The notes under the pieces are model-generated. The model saw only the letters and a list, made by a program, of their open reading frames with translations, had not been told where the DNA came from and did no database searches. 64,000 bases of DNA from NCBI RefSeq assembly GCF_009176545.1, contig NZ_VTOJ01000003.1:29299-93298 (forward strand), in the 5' to 3' direction. How positions within the stretch are numbered: the stretch's first letter is position 1; every line of letters begins with the position of its first letter. This DNA comes from Salinigranum salinum (GTDB lineage Archaea; Halobacteriota; Halobacteria; Halobacteriales; Haloferacaceae). Positions 18,008 through 25,876 of the stretch are shown piece after piece. A program made the position numbers and the translations under genes.

Positions 18008-19349
18008 CCTCGCCCGCTCGCGGACAACCGACGAGACGGTCACGCCGCTATTCATCGATCCCAACGAGGAACGGTACCGAGAAACCGCCCGAGAACTCAT
18101 CAGACTGTTTCAGGAACACCTGGAGGAACCGAAGGGTGATCTCGAGGCCGCGATCGACGAGCTGACCGTCGCAGATACCGACTACAAGATCGTCCAGGGG
18201 CTCGCGAAGCTCCTCACAGACGAGTGTGAGTTCGAGATGGTCGCGCCAGCCGAGCCCCGCGAGATACGTCGGCGGCTCTTCGAGAAAGCGAACGAGCGCT
18301 ATCCCATCGTCCGCCAGCCCACGCTTGGTGAGGACACGCAGAAACTGGAGGTGTACAGTGCAGTCGCCGATGGGTTGGGTATCTCGCTCGAAGACTGCTA
18401 TCGCGGGATGTACGCCGATCTGGAGGATAACAAGCGACTCGTTCGGATCGGGACGCGAACCGCGGAACAGTATGCCGGTGAGAACGGGGCGTCGACGTCC
18501 ACGACGGCGCTGACCGGCAGTAGTGCCGGAGACTACGAACACACCGACCTCACGGTCGACTGGTTGCTGACCCGCTACAACCTCGCGCTCGCCCAGGCGG
18601 TGCTGTACGACGCGACCGAGATGCGGATTCGCGTGTGGGACCACTTCGGGACGGTGTTCAGCTACGTGAAACTGTTCGGGCTGATGCACCGTTTCTATCC
18701 GATCGACGCCGAGGGTGAACGCATCGCGAGTACGGATCTCGCGGCCGGCTACGAAGCCGTGCTGGACGGGCCAGCATCGCTGTTTTCCCAGTCCCGGAAG
18801 TACGGCATCCGAATGGCGAACTTCCTCCCGGCATTGCCCCTCTGTGAGCGGTGGGAGATGAACGCTAAAATCCTCGTCGACGAGACGACAGGCGAGACGC
18901 GACGGTTCACACTCGACCACACAGAGGGACTCGGATCACACTACAGTGCTGGTGAGCGCTTCGATAGTGACGTCGAACGGACGCTAGCTCAGAAGTGGGA
19001 GCGGGCAAATACCGAGTGGGAACTCGTGCGTGAGGACGACGTGTTTGACCTCGGTGCCGAGGTGATGATCCCCGACTTCGCAATCGAACATCCTGACGGG
19101 CGGCGAGCGATCTTCGAGATCGTCGGCTTCTGGACACCCGAATATCTGGATTCGAAGTTAGCGAAGATTCGAGAGGTGAAGGCCGAGAATTTCGTGCTGG
19201 CCGTCTCGGAGCGACTGGACTGTGCGGGCGAGGAGTTCGGCCAGGCGGCTGGTCGAGTCCTGTGGTTCAAAACCGGGATTCACGTCTACGACGTGGTTGA
19301 ACTGGCAGAGACGTTTGCTGCGGACACCTGTGAGGCAGGTTGTCTGTGA
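17988..19349 (+). CDS. bax1: Bax1-like nuclease (DUF790), XPB partner
   Basis: This is a 453-residue protein starting at a GTG (17988; another GTG at 17994 gives the family-like start VLTANLARSR). It overlaps the helicase gene by 20 nt. The family begins with a short strand-helix unit and ends with a PD-(D/E)xK nuclease. Here PDFAIEHPDGRR followed by AIFEIVGFW at about 355-385 gives the Asp and Glu ligands, and FVLAVSERLDC is the next strand. Bax1 binds XPB and incises DNA bubbles, so the pair is a repair or DNA-processing unit. A plasmid copy may serve element DNA repair or transfer. Confidence 0.85.
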   Translation: MPVLTANLARSRTTDETVTPLFIDPNEERYRETARELIRLFQEHLEEPKGDLEAAIDELTVADTDYKIVQGLAKLLTDECEFEMVAPAEPREIRRRLFEKANERYPIVRQPTLGEDTQKLEVYSAVADGLGISLEDCYRGMYADLEDNKRLVRIGTRTAEQYAGENGASTSTTALTGSSAGDYEHTDLTVDWLLTRYNLALAQAVLYDATEMRIRVWDHFGTVFSYVKLFGLMHRFYPIDAEGERIASTDLAAGYEAVLDGPASLFSQSRKYGIRMANFLPALPLCERWEMNAKILVDETTGETRRFTLDHTEGLGSHYSAGERFDSDVERTLAQKWERANTEWELVREDDVFDLGAEVMIPDFAIEHPDGRRAIFEIVGFWTPEYLDSKLAKIREVKAENFVLAVSERLDCAGEEFGQAAGRVLWFKTGIHVYDVVELAETFAADTCEAGCL

Positions 19350-19524
19350 CCGTCTCGCGGTCTGATTGGTCCCAGCAGAAGCCCCCATTCAACTGGACTC
19401 AAACAGACCATCTGCTATAATCAGAAACCGCCGTAGTTGTCTGCCAATACAAGTGAGGGGAGATAGGGATAGATTAGTCTATGACCGAGAAATCTCAGTC
19501 GAATCTAAGGAAACCATCTCAACA

Positions 19525-20236
19525 CTAGTTTTTCTCTCGCCCAGCCCAGCTACCCGCAAATCCGAGAATACTGATAGCGAGACGGGCGTCACCGGCGGCC
19601 ACATCGGCGATGCGAGAGAGCTGCTCGTCGAAGATATCGTCCTCGTTAGACCCCACTTCGCACGACCGCTCAGAATGTCGTACAGCCGCTCGTCGTGGTA
19701 CTTGTCCATCCGGACCGTGTTCGCTGGAGCGCAAGCGACTCACGAGATGTTAGTCGACGCGGCCGAACAGCTCTTTTCTTTGTTCGCGAAGCATGATCGC
19801 GAACTGCGGGAGGCTGTGGAGGTCGTAAATGACGCTTGGATTTTCGAGTTGATCGACCTCGTCGAGGATGACGACGGTTCGAGGCCCGTCATGTTGCTGG
19901 AGGCAGTCGATGGGGGGGTGTCGACCGTCGGTGGATGTGGATCGTCGCGCCGAGGTCATCGAGGATCTGGTAGAGTGTAGGAAACGGAGCGTAGTTAGGC
20001 CAGCAGTTGACGTATGTTGCCTCCACTTCGAGGGTTTCTTCACGCAATCGTTCCGTGACAAACTGCGAGATACAGGTCTTCCCGGTCCCGCTGGCTCCGG
20101 TGACCATGGCAGTCTCGGTGGGTTCACCGTTTGTGATTGGTTCGAGGACGCTGGAGAAGTGGTTGATCTCGGCGTCGCGATGCTCGACTTCTTGAGGGAC
20201 GAATCGGGCGCCGAGGACGCGATTATCACGGATTAT
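19525..20236 (-). pseudogene. Decayed orc1/cdc6 initiator copy
   Basis: Read leftward, 20236-19920 encodes a good Orc1/Cdc6 N-terminus: FVPQEVEHRDAEI, then Walker A GASGTGKT, then YVNCWPNYAPF. It closely parallels the intact gene at 36158-37180. The frame changes at a run of seven G at 19912-19918, after which TVVILDEVDQLENP (Walker B) follows in a second frame. Further shifts occur near 19745 and 19660, the last giving RIADVAAGDARLAISIL (sensor 2 region). The text ends near 19525, so the winged-helix domain is missing. The codon aligned with the intact start reads ATA. It is therefore not functional. Confidence 0.85.
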
Positions 20237-20529
20237 CTGTTGCCAGCAGATTTTTGCCAGCCTAGTTATAAAAGCGTAACCAAAAATTTTCCCCGAAAGT
20301 AATTTCAAAATGGTGCCATTGTTTCGAAAAAAGAGTTATAAGGCCTATTTATCGACATCTGATAGGACCTTCAGCCCGTCTATTTCCGGAAATCGTAGGT
20401 TTTCTGGATTTGAACACGGGCGGAATACCCTGATTATCCAGATTTGAGTCACGTTAGGGGCTTGTAAACTGGAGGTTTAGATAGTGTCGTGGAATACACT
20501 TATTCCATGTGGCAGAGAAGTGCGGAGAA

Positions 20530-23058
20530 ATGCCCGAAGTAGAGATGATTGGAAGCAGTCTAGATCTATCCGAGATACGGGAACTACTAATTGGATCTCT
20601 TGGTGATTCGGTCAAGTGGCATAGCTCTGTTGAAAACAGACCGCTTGAGCTACATCTAAAAGATCCGCTTCCATCGAAAGTCAGGCTCTATCTATACAAC
20701 CTCGTCCCTTCAGGACGCGAAGAGGAATTTAAAGTCAACGTACGACTCCCTGCCCACGAAGGTGGCGACGAAGACCATGCTGCTCCTGACCGCTCAGGGG
20801 GATACCTAACGATGCTCGGCGGATATCACGAACACCACGAGGTCTTCGCATTTTGGGACGATGATCTCCACGAAGAATACGGCTCAGTATCTCCTCTCCA
20901 AGTTCAATCAGAGACCATAGGTAGGGCCATATCCGAGGGACTGACTACTCAACAAAGAGCGACTGCAGGCCTTGGCGGTGAAACAGTCATCGTTGCACAG
21001 CCAGATCGCGTCGGTGAAGCTATCGAAATGCGAGACCGGCTGATCAAGATCCGTACTCTTCTACACGAGTTCCTTCCAGATGGATGGCGGGATAACGGCT
21101 CCCGGGCACAGACGATTGAACGGGTTGTGGATGTCTTTCTCGAAGGAACTCCGCGAGATCGGTCTACTGAAAAACGGCGAGAGATGGCTCAACAGGTTGT
21201 TGCTGATGACTTGGGGAACACTCTGGACACGGTTCAAGACAAATTCCGAGGAGAACTTTGGGAAGACCGGGATCCGGGCAGTGAGGGATATCAGCGGAGG
21301 TATCTTGACCCGATATTGGAGGAGATCGAGAGCGTCTGGAGAGACGAGGAAACCAAGATTGAAGAATTGCTGGAAGAGGACGAAAAGTCGGATCATCCTC
21401 TCATTGCATACCTTGAAGAAAGCGAACCCACGGTCTCGGTGTACTCATTCTCCGCGCCACCGGATCGATGGTGGACCTCCGCCCGCTACAACATACTCCC
21501 CTTTATACAGGACAACCAGGAACACTGGGAGGAGATTTCTCCGGGGGATGTCGTACTATTCTACTCACTGACCGAACCAGCGAATACTGATCTTTCTGAC
21601 CAGTCTGAAGGCCTAATCGGAGCTGCCATACTCGGAGAGAAGTACGTCAAGGAAGACGACTGGTGGTGGGAGGAACCGGAAGACGCCGAGAGCTTCGAGT
21701 ATGTGGCAAGGTTCGACCGGGTGTTCTATACTGGCCAAATCGAGAACATCAACCTCAACCTAGGAACGGAGACCTCAGACAAAGAGGATTCCGCACAGGA
21801 GGAAGAATTAGAAGCACTGACCACGGATTTACTCGAAGTCTCGAAGGCCCACAGTATATGCCACAACGTTTTCGATGATCGGATGCCGGATGAAGAACCA
21901 CTGGCTGCCTTCACATACGACGACGGATCCACTGAAACGGTTCGTCCCAAGGCCTTAATCCGAGAGATGGCCTCCAGTCTCCGTGAAGCACCGCCTGTGA
22001 ACATTTACTCCGAGTTCTCGGGGTCCATAGATGCCGAACTGCTGAAAGGCCTTCATTTCCCTGACGGCGATAAAGAGATTCTTGACCAAATCGAGGCTGC
22101 GTTGCACGCTGGAAAACACGTTATCCTCACAGGGCCACCAGGGACAGGGAAGACCGAAATCGCAAGACGTGTAGTCAATGCACTGGCTGAACGATATTGG
22201 TGGCTGTATTCCGGATCACAGATGACGACGGCTACCTCTGACTGGTCGACCTTCGACACGGTCGGAGGCTACATGCCTGAAGAAGACGAGGATACGGACG
22301 GAGGTCTATCCTTCTCTCCAGGGATTATCCTTAACCGGTACAAAGACCGGGAAACTGAGACTCAACGGAACGAGCCGCTTGTAATCGACGAGCTAAACCG
22401 AGCTGATATCGACAAAGCGTTCGGACAGCTTTTCACAGTCCTATCAGGTCAATCCGTCCAGCTCCCATACACAAAAGACAACAAGGAGGTTGAGATAGTC
22501 TCCTCCGACCTGCTGGAGGAACTACCGAGATCTCACCAGTACGCTGTACCGGAGTCTTGGGTCATCTTTGCCACAATGAATACCTACGACAAGACCTCTC
22601 TGTATGAGATGAGTTATGCCTTCATGCGGCGGTTTTCCTTCATTCCCATCGATGTCCCAGAGCTTCCGGAAGAGGATGATCCGGACGAAGAGGAACTCCT
22701 ACGAGATCTCATGTCGGAGTACGTATCCACTTGGGATGGGATAGATGCTGACTCTGAAGAACAGATCGCGGTTGGCCGGGTCTGGAGGAATACCAACAAC
22801 TCGGTCGACGCCCGGGCGATAGGCCCGGCTATCGTACAGGATATCCTCGCCACGATAACACAGTATCCCAGCTCTGATACGGAATTAGAGTACCGTCTGA
22901 CGAACGCAGTGATTAGCTACATTTTCCCGCAGCTGGAGGGAGTTCCTGAACGCCGGCAAATCGTCAACAGCATCAAGAACTCGCCAGAGGTCAACGAGGA
23001 GAGAATCATGGAGGCAGCCAGGGAGATACTCCAAGTGTCCTTCGAAGACGATGAATAG
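20530..23058 (+). CDS. mcrB: McrB-like AAA+ restriction subunit with EVE domain
   Basis: This is an 842-residue protein from the ATG at 20530; a GTG at 20509 is an alternative. Residues 1-290 form an unassigned N-terminal region with a helical segment (DVFLEGTPRDRS) often seen in haloarchaeal McrB. An EVE-type (PUA-like) domain at about 300-400 includes VSVYSFSAPPDRWW and GDVVLFYSL. EVE domains read modified bases. The McrB AAA+ module follows with Walker A GPPGTGKTE near 535, Walker B VIDELNRAD near 618 and the McrB hallmark ATMNTYDKTS near 682. It should translocate or signal using GTP or ATP and activate McrC. It overlaps mcrC by 8 nt. Confidence 0.9.
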   Translation: MPEVEMIGSSLDLSEIRELLIGSLGDSVKWHSSVENRPLELHLKDPLPSKVRLYLYNLVPSGREEEFKVNVRLPAHEGGDEDHAAPDRSGGYLTMLGGYHEHHEVFAFWDDDLHEEYGSVSPLQVQSETIGRAISEGLTTQQRATAGLGGETVIVAQPDRVGEAIEMRDRLIKIRTLLHEFLPDGWRDNGSRAQTIERVVDVFLEGTPRDRSTEKRREMAQQVVADDLGNTLDTVQDKFRGELWEDRDPGSEGYQRRYLDPILEEIESVWRDEETKIEELLEEDEKSDHPLIAYLEESEPTVSVYSFSAPPDRWWTSARYNILPFIQDNQEHWEEISPGDVVLFYSLTEPANTDLSDQSEGLIGAAILGEKYVKEDDWWWEEPEDAESFEYVARFDRVFYTGQIENINLNLGTETSDKEDSAQEEELEALTTDLLEVSKAHSICHNVFDDRMPDEEPLAAFTYDDGSTETVRPKALIREMASSLREAPPVNIYSEFSGSIDAELLKGLHFPDGDKEILDQIEAALHAGKHVILTGPPGTGKTEIARRVVNALAERYWWLYSGSQMTTATSDWSTFDTVGGYMPEEDEDTDGGLSFSPGIILNRYKDRETETQRNEPLVIDELNRADIDKAFGQLFTVLSGQSVQLPYTKDNKEVEIVSSDLLEELPRSHQYAVPESWVIFATMNTYDKTSLYEMSYAFMRRFSFIPIDVPELPEEDDPDEEELLRDLMSEYVSTWDGIDADSEEQIAVGRVWRNTNNSVDARAIGPAIVQDILATITQYPSSDTELEYRLTNAVISYIFPQLEGVPERRQIVNSIKNSPEVNEERIMEAAREILQVSFEDDE

Positions 23059-24415
23059 AGAAACAATCATCGACCAGCTAAGCCAGGATATCGTCTCCTA
23101 CGTAATGGCCGGGTCGTTCGAGGAGTATCAAATCGCCCGCGAGATCAAACCAGAGGACCTCAATGAACGGTTTGAGGACTACCGCTTGCTACTCAACCTC
23201 CACTTCGTGTTGAAGAGTGATGTCGTGGAGTTCGTCAGGAAACTCCCGAAGCGACTGAGAAGTATCAGCACCGAGACGAAGACTGTTTCTCGCACTCGGA
23301 GGGGTGCTGTAGACGGCCACATCAACTGGGGGGCGACGATGAAGAAACGCTACTCCCAGAACCCCTCGGATAACTCGTTGTTCGTCTGTGATAACCGTTC
23401 TGAGGACTACGACACACCTGAGAATCTAGTGCTGAAACGGTTGATATCGATAATATACGAGACCATAGACCAAGCAGAGGAGTACATCAAACATGAGTAT
23501 GCATGGGCGCAGGACACGTGGCGAGGAGAGGAAGAGCTCATCGATGAACTGAAGCAAATAGTGGAGCGGAATGTTCACGTCCGAAGGATCCGCTCCCCCG
23601 AGAATTACGAACCCACGGAGCGGATGCTAATCGCTGCAGAGAGCTCCCGTCAGCCTATTTACCAAGAAGCAGCAGACCTCCTCCGTACCCATGCCGCTCT
23701 AGTTGCCGGGGAAAAGGGAGAGATCAAGGACCTGTTGAATAACACGGCGATCACACCCGACGATGACGAGACTCTGTTCGAGCTATACGTTCTGTTCCGG
23801 TTTGTCTCCGTCTTGGAGTCCGTTCGTAGCCAACAGGCGCGATTCAAGCCGGTTCGAGCGGGGAGGAAAGAAGTCGCAACGTTCACCGGCGACCCTGAAC
23901 TGGTGCTGTACTACGACCAAGCAGCCACAGATCGGAATCTTTCCTTTGTCACCGAGGAAGAGATCTCGGAGCGCGCTCTATCCCGCAGTGAGAAGGTGCA
24001 GGAGGTCGCGTACGATATCTCATGCCAATATTTTGATAGAGATTTTCAGAATTATACCAATCGGCCTGACGTCATAGTCCTCGAAATCCGTAACTCCGAC
24101 TCTCATACCTACGAATACCTCATCACCGAGGTCAAGAACAGTACGAACACTGGCACGATAAGAACCGGGATCAAAGAGGCCCTTGAATATCTCGCCTTCC
24201 TCAGGGTTGATGATGAGTTCGCCTTCGGTGGGGACGATGGTGAGGAGAATTACTTCGGGAGCGGGTGGAACGGGCTTCTCGTCGTCCAGGATCTCGACAA
24301 GAAAACCGCTTCACTTGAGGAGCAATCGGATTCTGAAATCAAGATCTTGCAGGCCTCAGAGCTAGAGGATGGACTTAAGAAAGTGCTTGATAGAGCCGAC
24401 TTGAACGTGGAATAA
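23051..24415 (+). CDS. mcrC: McrC-like PD-(D/E)xK endonuclease subunit
   Basis: This 454-residue protein overlaps McrB by 8 nt. Its N-terminal half matches the DUF2357/McrC layout, including SLFVCDNRSEDYDTPENLVLKRL at about 114-135, typical of the McrC family. The nuclease core is RPDVIVLEI near 338 and LITEVKNS near 358, giving Asp and the ExK pair. McrBC systems cut DNA carrying modified cytosine or other marks, as directed by the McrB reader domain. The gene ends 11 bp before the stop of the convergent Dam-like gene. Confidence 0.88.
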   Translation: MNRETIIDQLSQDIVSYVMAGSFEEYQIAREIKPEDLNERFEDYRLLLNLHFVLKSDVVEFVRKLPKRLRSISTETKTVSRTRRGAVDGHINWGATMKKRYSQNPSDNSLFVCDNRSEDYDTPENLVLKRLISIIYETIDQAEEYIKHEYAWAQDTWRGEEELIDELKQIVERNVHVRRIRSPENYEPTERMLIAAESSRQPIYQEAADLLRTHAALVAGEKGEIKDLLNNTAITPDDDETLFELYVLFRFVSVLESVRSQQARFKPVRAGRKEVATFTGDPELVLYYDQAATDRNLSFVTEEEISERALSRSEKVQEVAYDISCQYFDRDFQNYTNRPDVIVLEIRNSDSHTYEYLITEVKNSTNTGTIRTGIKEALEYLAFLRVDDEFAFGGDDGEENYFGSGWNGLLVVQDLDKKTASLEEQSDSEIKILQASELEDGLKKVLDRADLNVE

Positions 24416-24426
24416 AACATCTGTAT

Positions 24427-25299
24427 TTACTCGTCGTCGTTGAGGCCGTCCAGCGTGGTCTGCTGGGTATCGTCGGTTTCGAACTGACCGGCATCATCAA
24501 GATCGTAGTTGAGGATGAGACGTTCCGTGACCTCTGTTGAACGAGTCTCGTTGTCGTGCTGTTTATTCATGAACTGGGAACGTCCTTTCTCTACAATGAT
24601 GTAGTCCTGTAGGCCCTCAGGGACTCGCTGGTAGGAAACTGCCCACTTGCCCTCGGTTTCGGTCAGGGTATCGACGAACCGTTCGTGGTCAAAGTCGCCC
24701 TCGTGGCGATACAGAGCGTCTCCTTCGTCGAGGTAGGGCGGGTCGCAGTAGAAGAATGTATCCCCGCTATCGTACCGATCAATTACTTCGGCGTAATCGA
24801 GATTCTCGATTTGAACGTTCTTGAACCGGTCAGCGAACCCGTGGAGTTTCTCCGTGGCGTTCCTCAGTTTCCGGGCCTTGTTTCTTTGATGTGCTCCTGC
24901 GAACCCGGAAGCTGTCCGGTACTTTGCAGCGTACTGGGAGTACCGGAGGTAGAAGAATCGCCCTGCTCGCTCAATCGGGTCGTCAGGCCTTTCGCCGGAG
25001 TAGAACGCCTCTTTCCATTCCTGATGCTGCTCTCTTGCATATGGAGTCAGGTCCAACCACTCGACGAGTTCTTCTTCCCGCTCCCGCAGTATTTCGAAGA
25101 ACTGGACCAGATCGCCGTCTAGATCGTTGTAGACCTCGGTGTGGCTCTCGGGCTTGTTGACCAGTACTGCTCCACTTCCGCCGAATACCTCAACGTAGCA
25201 CTTGTGCGCAGGGAAATGTTCGATGATCCAGGGGGCCAGATATGATTTACCTCCTGGGAACGGAAATACAGACTCTGTCACGACCGGAGCGTAGACCAC
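24427..25299 (-). CDS. Dam-like (MT-D12) adenine-N6 DNA methyltransferase
   Basis: This 290-residue protein has FPFPGGKSYLAPWI near residue 12 (FxGxK, SAM binding), VEVFGGSGAV near 36, and FYCDPPYLDEG near 195 (catalytic DPPY). This is the order of D12-class enzymes such as Dam and M.DpnII. It starts at a GTG (25299 or 25281); TATTATAG at 25307-25314 is the likely TATA box. No cognate endonuclease gene is adjacent. Its target sequence cannot be read from the gene. It may protect host DNA from the island's nucleases, or be a stand-alone modification enzyme. Confidence 0.88.
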   Translation of the reverse strand: MVYAPVVTESVFPFPGGKSYLAPWIIEHFPAHKCYVEVFGGSGAVLVNKPESHTEVYNDLDGDLVQFFEILREREEELVEWLDLTPYAREQHQEWKEAFYSGERPDDPIERAGRFFYLRYSQYAAKYRTASGFAGAHQRNKARKLRNATEKLHGFADRFKNVQIENLDYAEVIDRYDSGDTFFYCDPPYLDEGDALYRHEGDFDHERFVDTLTETEGKWAVSYQRVPEGLQDYIIVEKGRSQFMNKQHDNETRSTEVTERLILNYDLDDAGQFETDDTQQTTLDGLNDDE

Positions 25300-25400
25300 G
25301 ATTGACTATAATACTTCCTTCATAGCAGTTGCCCCGGCCGATTACCTAAACAATCGCAGAGTGACGGCACAAAACCGCCACAGAACGTTGAGGTCCATTT

Positions 25401-25799
25401 CTATGAAGTGACGTTCAGGTTGCTGGAATACCATCCCGGCCCCATCTGTTCAAGGCTTCCTCGGAAGATTGTGTTCAGTTGGATTCTCTCGTCGCCGTCA
25501 GGCAGTACAGGTTCATCCCAGTACTCTACGTTGTCCACCACGAACTGCACCCTGGGATTATTCGCCAACAGAAAGTTCACGCGCTCAGAGAGGATATCGT
25601 GGATAAACTCGCTGATCTCTTCTGGATCCTCCGCCCCTCGAAGATAGCTATCGAGACCGACTACCGCGATATCGTAAGGGAGGTCGTCCATATCGTCTAC
25701 ACGACGAAGAAACTCAACCACACTCATGCGTTCATCAAATTCATCTCCGTCGTCTAAGGCCTCTTCACCGACGACGTGATAGCCGATATCGAAGTTCAT
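25401..25799 (-). CDS. Small protein of unknown function in defence island
   Basis: This is a 132-residue acidic protein. DIAVVGLDSYLRG near 43 looks like a core strand, followed by helices with EEISEFIHDIL and a beta-rich C-terminus containing VQFVVDNVEYW and GPGWYSSNLN. No family is recognised. It lies between the Dam-like gene (100 bp) and the DUF1156 methylase (77 bp) on the same strand and may belong to that transcript. Specific accessory or immunity roles are only guesses. Confidence 0.6.
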   Translation of the reverse strand: MNFDIGYHVVGEEALDDGDEFDERMSVVEFLRRVDDMDDLPYDIAVVGLDSYLRGAEDPEEISEFIHDILSERVNFLLANNPRVQFVVDNVEYWDEPVLPDGDERIQLNTIFRGSLEQMGPGWYSSNLNVTS

Positions 25800-25876
25800 C
25801 AGATTCTAACCGCTCGTAATCTGGCAGATGGTATAAAGTTAAGTGGAAATCAAGGCCTTTGCTGGCCGATGCTTCT

